DNA of 42,685 bases from CAZFYZ01 sp964523735 (GTDB taxonomy: Bacteria; Armatimonadota; UBA5829), in contig CAZFYZ010000023.1 of the NCBI GenBank assembly GCA_964523735.1, positions 1-42,685 of the forward strand, read 5' to 3'. The notes beneath the pieces are model-generated. The model was not told where the DNA came from and did not search any database. It saw nothing but the letters and a program-made list of their open reading frames with translations. The position numbers and the translations under genes were made by a program. The first letter of the stretch is position 1, and every line of letters begins with the position of its first letter. Below are positions 25,701 to 33,014 of the stretch, one piece after another.

Positions 25701-27086
25701 ATAGTTGCCCTGGTAGAACGCGAAGATAGCCGGGTAGCTCGTGCTCACCCCGCAGTTGCGGAAGGTGCCGCCGCCGTACAGTGAGATCGCCCCGCCGTCA
25801 ACGTGGATCTGGCCGTAGTTGTCGAACCGCGTCTGAATCTGGCTCGTGCCGAAGCTGTAGTCTTTGATGAACCTGCTGTTGTTGATTATCGAACCTGTGC
25901 CGTCTGCTGACAGGAAGCTGGCATCACTGTAGAGGAAGTAGTCTCCATCGATGTTGTGAAGTTGGCTGCCCTGGCTGAACACCAGGCTTCCGAAGCCCAT
26001 GTGGTAGATCGTGTTGTAGTTGCCGATCTGGCTGTTGAGGAATGTCTTGTTGGCGCTGCCGTTGATCTCGAGTGTGTTGTCATTACGTAGGTTGCCCAAA
26101 CCGGACAACGCCGCATTCGACCACTTCATGTTCCTGGTGTTGAGGAACTGCCCTCCATCGCCAGTGACCGTCCCACTATTGAGTGAGAACGCGCCGTCGA
26201 GGCTGCTGGTGAAGGTGTGACCCATGGGTATCTGTAGAGTCGCTCCCTCGAGCGAGGCCTTGCCGGTGCCACCAATAGAGCTATCGGACATCATGTTGAA
26301 TGTGTCCGCCATGAACTGAAGGCCCATGCTCGTCGAGGTAATCGACGCTTTGCCGGTATTGAAGGCGCCACCGCCGTAGAGCTGCATGGTGCCGGTCGCG
26401 ACTTCGATTGTGCCGACGTTGTTCAGATTCGGATGAACCTCCGTGACGCCGTTGGTGGTTGACTTGCGGATGGTCCCGCGGTTCATGATGCTTGCGTCAC
26501 CCACGGAGTTGGCGAGGTTGGTGTCGCTCTTGATCTCGTAGAGCTTGAGCGACTTGTTTTCCAGGTACCCGCCGTTCTTGATATCGATGGTGCCGTTTTG
26601 GTTGATCACGCCGTTGTTGATCAGAGTTGAGGTCAACGATTTCGTGCCGGTGCCGGAGATATCCCAGATCCCGTTATTGGTCACACCCTCGTTGTTGGAG
26701 ATCGTACCAGCGAGCCAATAGCCATTGCTCGCCATCGACAGAGAGCCAGTTCCGGCCAACGTGCCACCTTCAAACAGGAAGCCGTTTGGACACTGGGATG
26801 CTGCAGCGATAGAGAGGGTGCCTCCGGTGAGTTTGAACATCTCCTCACAGCTCAGACTTCTGACGGAATGCGTGCCCGAGCTGTGTGTGATGATCCAGGT
26901 TCCCGTGATGCCGATATAGGCGTCATCACTTGCGCCCGGCAGCGAGGGGTTACTTGACCAGTTGGCAGCGTTATTCCAGTCTCCACCGGCAGTGCTCCAC
27001 CAGAAGACGTAGGCTGCCTCGCTGGACACGGGCACTAACATGGACAGGACAAGGCACAATAGGGCCGTTACGTATGAATGTCTCAA
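22701..27086 (-). CDS. Giant secreted beta-repeat protein with C-terminal tandem OB-like domains
   Basis: This protein of about 1461 residues has a signal peptide (TALLCLVLSMLVPVSSEA). A short passenger-like opening with WWSTAGGDWNNAANWSSNP follows, typical of autotransporter-like barcode repeats. Five copies of an Asn/Gly/Thr-rich module of about 200 residues come next, marked by the recurring strand N-G-L-I-GS--K (INNGVINQN, DNTLEINGSANK, NNGTLTITGSAAK, NEGTLSLIGSGVK, NYGILTLLRAEE). A YNQDDTATLRVTLNG to TAGGLTFNPIY segment closes the beta-helix. The last 200 residues hold two OB-like folds (QTFYVQDPNRLAGLRV and FAYIDDGSGL). I see no transmembrane barrel or sorting signal. The frame extends to a GTG at 27125, but TTG at 27086 follows GGGAG and gives the cleaner signal peptide. 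Probably extracellular. Confidence 0.85.
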   Translation of the reverse strand: MRHSYVTALLCLVLSMLVPVSSEAAYVFWWSTAGGDWNNAANWSSNPSLPGASDDAYIGITGTWIITHSSGTHSVRSLSCEEMFKLTGGTLSIAAASQCPNGFLFEGGTLAGTGSLSMASNGYWLAGTISNNEGVTNNGIWDISGTGTKSLTSTLINNGVINQNGTIDIKNGGYLENKSLKLYEIKSDTNLANSVGDASIMNRGTIRKSTTNGVTEVHPNLNNVGTIEVATGTMQLYGGGAFNTGKASITSTSMGLQFMADTFNMMSDSSIGGTGKASLEGATLQIPMGHTFTSSLDGAFSLNSGTVTGDGGQFLNTRNMKWSNAALSGLGNLRNDNTLEINGSANKTFLNSQIGNYNTIYHMGFGSLVFSQGSQLHNIDGDYFLYSDASFLSADGTGSIINNSRFIKDYSFGTSQIQTRFDNYGQIHVDGGAISLYGGGTFRNCGVSTSYPAIFAFYQGNYTIDGEMYNDGSGYAQMAGGTANFTYGANAEFHISDGALQLAGTTFTGEGNLVNYGNADWSSSTISGGAHMVNNGTLTITGSAAKNLQTAQFYNAKDIVQTAATGPTVDSASTMTLQGGSTYELRADSGISGTGLVRNGGTLLKRYSSGESTIETPFNNEQGTIDVQDGRIRFTGGGTWQDGGAQVSAGKSLTLSTGTYTLNGILQSAGTGNVYFPSGTINLSLGAQARFNNEQGLHMCGATISGPGALINRWYADWSAGSMIGDTRFTNEGTLSLIGSGVKTIRASRMYNPSTITHADTGALDFREASVLDNGGLYRLQSDASLTCTDGGSSITNGGEFAKISSSGISTIQPAFSNQGLISVNSGTLRLSGGGDFWDGSASAASTSRLEFRAGNFRMRGRFIANGSGSAALYTNMNLDLGATADFDMGQGFHFAGGVISGTGSVINRGAGSWANGLVADQGTLTNYGILTLLRAEERAIRGGKLLTFGTVNHERDTIYVDEKGVIEVAASGIYNLMDDLPIRGEGLIDNRGVLNKTTGLSESFIECRLDNLGTVRSSSGAFVLGGPVAQVEGSVLTGGTWIVDQDCDLEIIQADYFLTNRGVVVLDWNSRFRQIDRLYRNEGTLRLLNGRSFTCTEAFTNSGTLELDGGSFTCGKNINTGLWLGHGIIVGGIANRGIVAPAAGADSIAITGSYNQDDTATLRVTLNGGEDPYYGKIITAGTCTIAGRLEIVLAPGFTPTQGQKFIIIDAKTRSGEFSTLTLPTLAGGLTFNPIYTSFGLVLVVGYPMSDVSQLASVVDARGHSLNTYVSLPGIVSAVYSDQTFYVQDPNRLAGLRVSCSDDLPIVGQRIQVTGSLYASSVCLSLGGALWAAYPDAPVPPMPLFMQQQSLGGVTAGHQEGVLDGLGVNNIGLLVKTAGRVTYVQPYQFAYIDDGSGLTDGNALGPGGAPVKGVRVVLPPNGTIPLSAMRAMVTGISCRTFADGYYRRGILVRSRGEIITY

Positions 27087-27322
27087 ATCCACCAACTCCC
27101 GGTGATCGACCAGCCAGGCGGTCACTTAGCACCAGTCCCAGATTACCCTCAGCTGAGGTAGGCTGTCAACTGGTAATTGCTGGATTAGGAGAGCGGGTAA
27201 TGGACCTTTTCGAGGGTGAAAGCCGGCGTGATCGCTTCCTCGATCTCAGCTACACTTAGGCGTTTTTCGCTACCGCACTTGGCTCATCTTCGGGGGTCAG
27301 AGAGGGGTGTCTCAATCTCAGA

Positions 27323-27408
27323 TGGTGCCGAAGGGGGGAGTTGAACCCCCACGAGGTTGCCCCCACATGGTCCTGAACCATGCGCGTCTGCCATTCCGCC
27401 ACTTCGGC
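27323..27408 (-). tRNA. tRNA-Leu (anticodon CAG)
   Basis: This 86-nt tRNA has a seven-pair acceptor stem GCCGAAG/CTTCGGC, D-arm sequence TGGCGGAATGGCAGACGC, anticodon loop TTCAGGA (CAG) between CATGG/CCATG, the long variable arm typical of tRNA-Leu, and a GGTTCAACTC T-arm. The 3' CCA is encoded. It reads CUG codons. Confidence 0.97.
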
Positions 27409-27427
27409 ACGTGACTGATGCTGGAAT

Positions 27428-27457
27428 ATTCTATCAGGCAGGTTCGGAGCTTGTCAA
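27428..27457 (-). promoter_or_regulatory. Promoter of tRNA-Leu
   Basis: On the minus strand TTGACA (27452-27457) and TAGAAT (27428-27433) are 18 bases apart. TGA before TAGAAT adds an extended -10. The -35 overlaps the -35 of the divergent hisI promoter. Confidence 0.75.
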
Positions 27458-27480
27458 CCCCGCCAAGAACAGGCTATCAT
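27451..27480 (+). promoter_or_regulatory. Promoter of hisI
   Basis: TTGTCA (27451-27456) and TATCAT (27475-27480) are 18 bases apart, giving a predicted start at about 27487. The -35 hexamer is shared, on the opposite strand, with the tRNA-Leu promoter. Confidence 0.6.
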
Positions 27481-27511
27481 GATTTCATCGAAGTGAAACG
27501 GAGAGATTGCA

Positions 27512-27889
27512 TTGAACATGGATAGCTTTCTGGACAGCCTCAAGTATGACCGCGACGGTCTTGTTGCCGCGATAGTCCAGGACCACGAGAACGATCAGGT
27601 GCTGATGGTAGCCTACATGAACCGAGAGGCCGTTCAGCGCACGCTCACATCCGGCCGCACGTGCTTCTGGAGCCGTTCGAGGCAGAAGTTCTGGGTCAAG
27701 GGAGAGAGTTCGGGTAACGTGCAGGCAGTCAAGGGCGTCTACGTGGACTGCGACAAGGACGCGCTGCTCGTCAAGGTCGAACAGAAAGGCGCCGCTTGCC
27801 ATGAGGGCTACCGTACTTGCTTCTTCCGTGAAGTCGACTCCGCAGCCAACGAGACCGTAGTCGAAGAGAAGCTGATGGAGTCCTACTAG
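27512..27889 (+). CDS. hisI: Phosphoribosyl-AMP cyclohydrolase
   Basis: This 125-residue enzyme opens the adenine ring of phosphoribosyl-AMP, the third step of histidine synthesis. Family motifs are complete: QVLMVAYMNREA, GRTCFWSRSRQKFWVKGESSGN, then VDCDKDALLVKVEQKGAACH and GYRTCFFR. These supply the Mg2+ site in DCDKD and the zinc cysteines (Cys80, Cys96 and Cys103, counting from the first codon). Only the cyclohydrolase domain is present; the HisE pyrophosphatase is not fused, and no other his genes are in the window. TTG at 27512 lies six bases after GGAGAG; the ATG at 27518 is the alternative. It is convergent with nrdJ, ending 10 bases from its stop. Confidence 0.94.
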   Translation: MNMDSFLDSLKYDRDGLVAAIVQDHENDQVLMVAYMNREAVQRTLTSGRTCFWSRSRQKFWVKGESSGNVQAVKGVYVDCDKDALLVKVEQKGAACHEGYRTCFFREVDSAANETVVEEKLMESY

Positions 27890-27899
27890 GGCATTCCCA

Positions 27900-29999
27900 T
27901 CAGAACCCGCACGTGCCGGTTGGACAGCCGCCGTTATATTCCGAGTCCACCGACACGTGCTCACTCTTGGCCAACTCGTTCTCAAGCATCGAGCCCACGT
28001 ACAGCACCTGCTCGGGCTTGCTGCCGTACCGATACACGGTGATCCCCTTGCACTTGAGTTCGTGTGCAAGCAGATATATTCGCCGAACGTCGTCCGGCGT
28101 AGCTTCCCTGGGCAGGTTAACGGTCTTCGCGACTGCGTTGTCACAATGGCGCTGGAATGCCGACTGCATCCGTACGTGCCATTCCGGCGCAATGTCCATC
28201 GAGGTCACGAACAGCCTGCGCATGTCATCCGGCACGGCGTCGACCTCCCTCACACTGCCCTTCTTGGCTACTTCCATCATCAGCTCGTGCGAGTAGATTC
28301 CCCGCTGCTTTGCCATCTGCTCGAACGTGGGGTCTACTACCATCAGCCGGGTTCCCTCCAGCACCTCACGCACGTAGGCAACAGCGAACAATGGCTCGAT
28401 CCCGCTCGAGCATGAGGCAATGATGCTGATAGTCCCCGTCGGGGCAACGGACGTCACCGTGGCATTGCGCAATGTTAAGCCCATCGCCGGGTAAATGCTG
28501 GCTTCATAGTTCGGGAACGTCCGGCGCTTGGCGACAAGCTCCGCGGAAGCCTTACGCGCCTCCTCCAAGATGAACCCCATCACCTTCTCTGCCGCCTGAA
28601 CTGCCTCTTCCGTATCGTATGGAATGCCCAACCGAATGAGCATATCAGCGAATCCCATCACTCCGAGGCCGATCTTCCGGTTCGCCCTCGTTAGACTCGC
28701 GACTTTGTCCAGTGGGAAACGCGTCTGGTCGATGACGTTGTCCAGGAAGTGAACTCCCAGGCGGACAAGTTGACCAAGTCGGTCATAGTTCAAAGCCGAA
28801 TCTTGGACGAGCCTGCCCAAGTTTATGGATGCCAAGTTACAGGATTCATATGGCAGAAGTGGGACTTCGCCGCAGGGGTTAGTGGTCTCTATGCCCCCGA
28901 TCGATGGTGTGGGATTGGCTCGATTGATCTCGTCGAGGAACGCCAGCCCAGGATCGCCCGTCTGCCAGGCCATGGTGACAATCAGGTCGAGTACTTCGCG
29001 CGCCGGAATCCTCTTCAGGACACGTCCGCTGCGTGGGTTTACGAGGTCGTAATCGCTGCCACTCTTGACCGCGGCCATGAACGCATCGGTCACCCCGACT
29101 GATATGTTGAAGTTGACGAGGCTGCCAGGGTCGCGCTTGCAGGTGATGAACTCGATGATATCAGGGTGGTCCACCCGCATTACAGCCATGTTGGCGCCGC
29201 GCCGCCTGCCACCTTGCTTTACCACGTCCGTGGCAGCGTCGTAGATGCGCATGAACGAGACCGGGCCTGAGGCGATGCCACTCGTGGTCTTTACGAAGTC
29301 GCCCTTGGGCCTCAGGCGCGAGAACGAGAAGCCGGTCCCCCCACCTGATTGATGGATGAGTGCCATCTCCTTGAGAGCGTCAAAGATGCCGGTCATTGAG
29401 TCTTCGATAGGCAGCACGAAGCACGCGGATAGCTGCCCCAGTTGAGTGCCCGCGTTCATGAGGGTCGGCGAATTCGGAAGAAGCTCGAGAGACGCCATTG
29501 CCGAGTAAAACTCGTCGGCGGCCTTGGCCGCATCGCCCCCGTAGTTGGAATCGGCTCCGGCGACGGCGTTGGCTACACGCCAGAGCATCTCACTTGAGGT
29601 CTCGGTGACCTGGCCCTGGTCGTTCTTCAGCAGATACCGTCGCTTGAGGACGGCCGCCGCGTTCACGGAGAGCTTGAGATCATCAGCGACGCCAATGAAC
29701 TGCTTGAGCGCACGGACCTCGGAACGGTCGCGACGGTATAGTATGTAGTCTTTGGCAATATCGGGGTAGCCGCGCTCCATCAGCACGCGCTCGACAGTGT
29801 CCTGCACATCCTCAACGCGCGGCGTCCGCCCCTCGAACTCCGTCTCAAGATGAGCAGCTACGAGCCCAGCGAGTTCGTCGGCCACTGCGGCATCCGGCTT
29901 TCCCATCGCCTTGAACGCCCGGAAGATGGCCGACGCGATCTTCGCCTGCTCGAACGACTGGAGTCTCCCGTCACGCTTCTGAACCTGAGTTATCGCCAT
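27900..29999 (-). CDS. nrdJ: Adenosylcobalamin-dependent (class II) ribonucleoside reductase
   Basis: This 699-residue enzyme reduces ribonucleotides to deoxyribonucleotides with a B12-generated thiyl radical. The N-terminal ATP cone (about 1-95, VQKRDGRLQSF) is present. The catalytic barrel has Cys193 (SACFVLP), Cys376 (NPCGEVPL, the radical Cys, with its Asn and Glu) and Cys387 (YESCNLASI); Cys193 and Cys387 form the expected redox pair. SGGGTGFSFSRLRPKGD and SVAPTGTISIIASCSSGIEP are also intact. The C-terminus ends in a shuttling-type GGCPTGTCGF. The frame reaches 30041, but the ATG at 29999 follows GGAGGG at seven bases. The upstream leader can fold (30039-30087), and a 57-residue ORF lies ahead on the same strand. 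Confidence 0.95.
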   Translation of the reverse strand: MAITQVQKRDGRLQSFEQAKIASAIFRAFKAMGKPDAAVADELAGLVAAHLETEFEGRTPRVEDVQDTVERVLMERGYPDIAKDYILYRRDRSEVRALKQFIGVADDLKLSVNAAAVLKRRYLLKNDQGQVTETSSEMLWRVANAVAGADSNYGGDAAKAADEFYSAMASLELLPNSPTLMNAGTQLGQLSACFVLPIEDSMTGIFDALKEMALIHQSGGGTGFSFSRLRPKGDFVKTTSGIASGPVSFMRIYDAATDVVKQGGRRRGANMAVMRVDHPDIIEFITCKRDPGSLVNFNISVGVTDAFMAAVKSGSDYDLVNPRSGRVLKRIPAREVLDLIVTMAWQTGDPGLAFLDEINRANPTPSIGGIETTNPCGEVPLLPYESCNLASINLGRLVQDSALNYDRLGQLVRLGVHFLDNVIDQTRFPLDKVASLTRANRKIGLGVMGFADMLIRLGIPYDTEEAVQAAEKVMGFILEEARKASAELVAKRRTFPNYEASIYPAMGLTLRNATVTSVAPTGTISIIASCSSGIEPLFAVAYVREVLEGTRLMVVDPTFEQMAKQRGIYSHELMMEVAKKGSVREVDAVPDDMRRLFVTSMDIAPEWHVRMQSAFQRHCDNAVAKTVNLPREATPDDVRRIYLLAHELKCKGITVYRYGSKPEQVLYVGSMLENELAKSEHVSVDSEYNGGCPTGTCGF

Positions 30000-30038
30000 A
30001 GCACGTCCCTCCGACCTGCGGGATATGTCAGCACAAGG

Positions 30039-30087
30039 CAAGGCGTCTGTCTGGCGCGGCGAAGAGCCTGCAGACGGGTCGCCCTTG
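30039..30087 (-). promoter_or_regulatory. Folded leader upstream of nrdJ
   Basis: CAAGGGCG and CGCCTTG arms (one bulge) enclose a second GTCTG/CAGAC pairing and a GGC-TCTTC-GCC tip, 40 bases before the nrdJ start. I do not see cobalamin-riboswitch consensus boxes, so this is an unassigned structured leader, possibly a terminator or a regulatory element for the reductase. Confidence 0.35.
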
Positions 30088-30151
30088 GGCGCGAAATCCC
30101 TCGGTGCGGGATGAATTGCGGCCTTTAAGGGGTCACTCGAGCACGACCGGA

Positions 30152-30325
30152 TCAGTAGCCGTGATCCATGCTTTCTTCTATCTCGACTGTGGCGTCCTCG
30201 TCGATCTCCGTAACCAGTTCCTCGACGATCTCCTTGATATCTCCCTCGGTGACTCTGGATTCCGACTCGGGTGACCAGCGCACAATAACGGTGAATACCT
30301 GCGTCTCAGCAGCCTCAGGGCCCAT
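30152..30325 (-). CDS. Small acidic protein of 57 residues (hypothetical)
   Basis: This short ORF starts with ATG at 30325, eight bases after GGGAGG, and ends with TGA at 30152. The product is strongly acidic (start MGPEAAETQVFTVIVRW, then a Glu/Asp-rich helix such as DIKEIVEELVTEIDED). The alternating hydrophobic start followed by an amphipathic helix suggests a small folded alpha/beta protein, not noise. It lies upstream of nrdJ on the same strand, 152 bases from its start, and just after the cyclophilin terminator, so it may be the first gene of an nrdJ transcript. A dyad (30338-30353) covers its ribosome binding site. No family recognised. Confidence 0.6.
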   Translation of the reverse strand: MGPEAAETQVFTVIVRWSPESESRVTEGDIKEIVEELVTEIDEDATVEIEESMDHGY

Positions 30326-30337
30326 CTGCAGTCCCTC

Positions 30338-30353
30338 CCAATGCGTGCATTGG
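30338..30353. promoter_or_regulatory. Perfect dyad overlapping the small ORF's ribosome binding site
   Basis: CCAATGC-GT-GCATTGG is an exact inverted repeat of 7-bp arms with a two-base centre. It touches the GGGAGG Shine-Dalgarno of the 57-residue ORF. It fits a dimeric repressor site or an RNA hairpin; it does not resemble an NrdR box. Confidence 0.45.
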
Positions 30354-30390
30354 TTAGGATTTGTGTAACGAGGAGGCGCGTTCCTCCTGC

Positions 30391-30425
30391 AAAAACGGCC
30401 GGGGAATCGAATATTCCACCGGCCG
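30391..30425 (-). terminator. Intrinsic terminator after the cyclophilin gene
   Basis: On the minus strand CGGCCGG and CCGGCCG form the base of a long stem extended by GGAAT/ATTCC pairing, and five T residues follow directly. It ends transcription 57 bases after the cyclophilin stop. Confidence 0.8.
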
Positions 30426-30481
30426 ATGAGGTCTATGGTTGTAGCAGGCGTCTCTGACGCCTTGGGGTTCTGAGCGCCCTG

Positions 30482-31180
30482 CTACTGCGTCTCGCGCTCA
30501 ACCTGTATCTGGATACTCCTGTTCAGGCGCTCGCGATCAGCATTGGTGAAGTTGCGCAACGAGGCTCGCTTGATCAAGTCGTCGCGCCTGATCTTGAAAC
30601 AGACATCCATGCCTGTAATCAGCCGGCCGAACACGGCATAGTCATAATCAAGGTGTCTGGCGGGCTCCATAAGAATGTAGAAGACACTTGTGGCGGTATC
30701 TCGATCTTTTCTGCGGGCCATGCCCACAGCGCCCTTTGTGTGCACGAGCCCCTCTCGAATCTCCAAAGGAATAGTGGTCACCGGAGCACGGCACTCGGCG
30801 GTCTGGATCAGGAGATCCGGCTCGACACGGTCGAAAGTCAGTCCGTCGTAGCAGCCTTTCTGCACCAGATCGATAATGCGCCCCGTGGTCAGGGGGCAGT
30901 CCTTCTCATAGAGGACGAATTCCATCCGTCCCTTGGCTGTCTCAAGGCGTACGACTCGACCGGGCGCCATAGTGGCGCGGGCCTGGGGCTTCGGCTTGGG
31001 CGGAGGCGGCGGCTTATCGAGGGTCTGCTTCAGTTCGACTCTCTCAGGCTCCGTTGGAACGTCCAGCAGCCATTGTTGAGCGGCGACCAGGCCCCCTATC
31101 GCAACGAGGACCCCCAACCATATCAGGAGATCAGATCTGCTCGCACCCTTGTTCTTTCGCATAACGGTAATCATACTCAT
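30482..31180 (-). CDS. Membrane-anchored cyclophilin-type peptidyl-prolyl isomerase
   Basis: This protein of about 232 residues has a short basic N-terminus, one membrane helix (DLLIWLGVLVAIGGLVAA) and a proline-rich linker (KPPPPPKPKPQ), then a cyclophilin domain. Domain landmarks are ETAKGRMEFVLYEKDCP, FDRVEPDLLIQTAE (usual FHRVIPGFMIQGGD, with catalytic Arg and Gln kept), GAVGMARRKDRDTATSVFYI and YAVFGRLITGMDV. The usual SQFFI reads SVFYI, so activity may be altered. It should act outside the cytoplasmic membrane on exported proteins. Several in-frame ATGs occur. I chose 31180 because AGGGG lies six bases upstream; 31195, 31174 and 31162 are possible. A terminator follows. Confidence 0.85.
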   Translation of the reverse strand: MSMITVMRKNKGASRSDLLIWLGVLVAIGGLVAAQQWLLDVPTEPERVELKQTLDKPPPPPKPKPQARATMAPGRVVRLETAKGRMEFVLYEKDCPLTTGRIIDLVQKGCYDGLTFDRVEPDLLIQTAECRAPVTTIPLEIREGLVHTKGAVGMARRKDRDTATSVFYILMEPARHLDYDYAVFGRLITGMDVCFKIRRDDLIKRASLRNFTNADRERLNRSIQIQVERETQ

Positions 31181-31425
31181 CAGCAGCCCCTGCAAGTTCC
31201 CAGTCGGCAGGCAAGCCTCGCGGCTCTCGTCAGATGCCCGCCCGCCCTATGTTATCATACGCGCGCTCGCCTTGGAAGCGTTACGACTGCTTATAGGCGT
31301 CAGAAGGAACCTCTTGGTCGCCCACAGAACATACCCGCGACGCTGCAATGTTTGATTGTGTGCTGCGTCCTGCCATATCAGTAGTATTCTGGCTAACACT
31401 AACATTGACGTAGGAGAGGATAGAC

Positions 31426-32364
31426 ATGAACAGGCTGTTGGTTACGTTCTCCGCCCTATTGCTGCTTTGTTTGGTCGTTCCTCCGTGCCCCGCCGAACAG
31501 CCAAGCATCCAACAAGTCTCGGAAGACGCCAAGATCGACTGGACTAACCTGGTATACGTTGCGCATGGCGAAGGCGCTATGCCCTCACCGCAAGAGGAAC
31601 CCAACCGCGCTCGAGCCCGCCTGAAAGCCAGGGAGTATGCCAAAATGGCCGCCATCGCCAATCTGCTCATGGCGATCCAGGGCACGGCGATCAGCTACGA
31701 ATCCACTGGCAAGGACTTCATGGCCGACGTGACCATCAAGCAGAAGATCGAGGGTTTCGTCCAGAACGTCCAAGCGTTCGACACGACTGAAGAGAAGGTC
31801 GAAGGGAGTACGATCATTACCGTCTACGTGCGCACCCCGATGTTCAAGAACAACGGTCCTGGTCAGGTATTTCTCAAGGATGCGCCGGGCATCAAACCCG
31901 CTGTCGCTGATCCCGGCGAGACTGCCTACGAAGCAAACATCAGGGTGATCCTTAAGCCCGACAAGATCCTCAAATCGCCACCACCCGAGCCTCAAAGCTC
32001 GAACGGGGAGCCTTACACGGGGCTTATCATCGACTGCAGCGGCTACAGACTGGACCGATGCATGAGCCCGCACATCCGCAGGCCCGACGGCTCGGAGGTA
32101 TGGGGTACGGTCAAGGTCAGTTCGGAAATGGCCTTGGAGAGGGGCATAGTGTCTTACGCTACGTCTCTGAGTGACGCCAAGAGGAACCCGCGAGCCGGCG
32201 CCAACCCTCTTGTCATCCGTGCTTGTGGCCGCTCAGGCGGGAGGTTCTACTCCGACCCCGTCATCACTGATGACGATGCAAGGCTGCTGATCGACGAGAA
32301 CACCAAGTCCAGGTTCCTGGACGGGTTCAATGTGGTCTTTGTGAAGGACCCCGTCCTCAACTAG
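31426..32364 (+). CDS. Exported LPP20-like protein
   Basis: This 312-residue protein has a signal peptide (LLVTFSALLLLCLVVPPCPAE) and a central domain resembling the LPP20 family. That domain has VYVAHGEGAMP, the Arg/Ala-rich RARARLKAREYAKMAAIANLL helix, then an IKQKIEGFVQNVQAFDTTEE to IITVYVRTPMF strand region. The C-terminal part (about 190-312) with YTGLIIDCSGYRL and SRFLDGFNVVFV resembles the beta-rich tail seen in related exported proteins. Function is unknown; LPP20-type proteins are surface or envelope proteins. AGGAGAGG precedes the ATG. Its stop shares the palindrome CTAG with the stop of the convergent TPR gene. Confidence 0.75.
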   Translation: MNRLLVTFSALLLLCLVVPPCPAEQPSIQQVSEDAKIDWTNLVYVAHGEGAMPSPQEEPNRARARLKAREYAKMAAIANLLMAIQGTAISYESTGKDFMADVTIKQKIEGFVQNVQAFDTTEEKVEGSTIITVYVRTPMFKNNGPGQVFLKDAPGIKPAVADPGETAYEANIRVILKPDKILKSPPPEPQSSNGEPYTGLIIDCSGYRLDRCMSPHIRRPDGSEVWGTVKVSSEMALERGIVSYATSLSDAKRNPRAGANPLVIRACGRSGGRFYSDPVITDDDARLLIDENTKSRFLDGFNVVFVKDPVLN

Positions 32365-33014
32365 CGGCTGCGGTGGGAAACTGATACGGCGGTGGGGTTT
32401 GGTGCTGCCTTGGCGCCTTGTGGCGACTGGACCTGGTCAGTGGAGATACTGGCGAGTGCCTTCTTCTCGGCGATCAATCGGCGTATAGTATGCACCAGTC
32501 GAACTCCGCGGTCGTGATAGAACTGGTCTTTGCAGTATCTCAGCGACATCAGGGCGTGCGGCAGGGCACGCTCAGGGTCGTCAAACCAGCGCACGTAAGA
32601 TACGGCCGCCAGGTGATGCAACTCCCACGCCTTTGGATTGATGTATAGCGCGCGCTGCAGATAGTTCATAGCGCGCTGTTTGTCTCCGTAGGCATCCTTC
32701 TGCACCAGCGTGCCAACCGCATATGCCTCCACGAAGTGCGGGTCCAGGGCAGTTATGAGGTCAAGCATACCCATGAGTTCCTTGTCCCGTGTCCAGTTCG
32801 GGTCTCGCATGGAATACTCGTGATGGTACTGCTCGGCCTTGATCCACAGGAGATTCGCGAACACTATCCGGAACTCGCCTGCCAGAGCATAGATTGAAGA
32901 TGCCTTGCCACCGGACGGCTCCGTCGGCCTCGCGCGGACAACTTCGTTCTCCAGAACGCACATACCGGAGAAAAGGAGCAACGTTGCCAGGAACAGCAGG
33001 ATCCTCTGCTTCAT
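32361..33014 (-). CDS. Membrane-anchored TPR-like protein, last gene of ABC cassette
   Basis: This 217-residue protein starts with a hydrophobic anchor (ILLFLATLLLFSGMCVLE). An Ala-rich helical region follows with TPR-like helices (FRIVFANLLWIKAEQYHHEYS, ALDPHFVEAYAVGTLV, AMNYLQRALYINPKAWELHHLA, ALPHALMSLRYCKDQFY). The tail is polar. The ATG at 33014 overlaps the stop of the small membrane-protein gene as ATGA and follows GAGAGG, so translation is coupled. It is predicted to sit outside or at the membrane. As the last member of a four-gene ABC transporter unit it may be an assembly or substrate-presenting accessory factor; that is inference. Confidence 0.8.
   Translation of the reverse strand: MKQRILLFLATLLLFSGMCVLENEVVRARPTEPSGGKASSIYALAGEFRIVFANLLWIKAEQYHHEYSMRDPNWTRDKELMGMLDLITALDPHFVEAYAVGTLVQKDAYGDKQRAMNYLQRALYINPKAWELHHLAAVSYVRWFDDPERALPHALMSLRYCKDQFYHDRGVRLVHTIRRLIAEKKALASISTDQVQSPQGAKAAPNPTAVSVSHRSR

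Noticed and set aside
22701..27086. True type V autotransporter
   Set aside because: No C-terminal beta-barrel is visible; the protein ends in OB-like domains.
30000..30151. Cobalamin riboswitch before the B12-dependent reductase
   Set aside because: I could not find the conserved B12-box or the pseudoknot-forming arms; only generic hairpins are present.
30168..30368. Plus-strand Ser/Thr-rich ORF
   Set aside because: It is antisense to the 57-residue acidic ORF, which has a much better ribosome binding site and composition.
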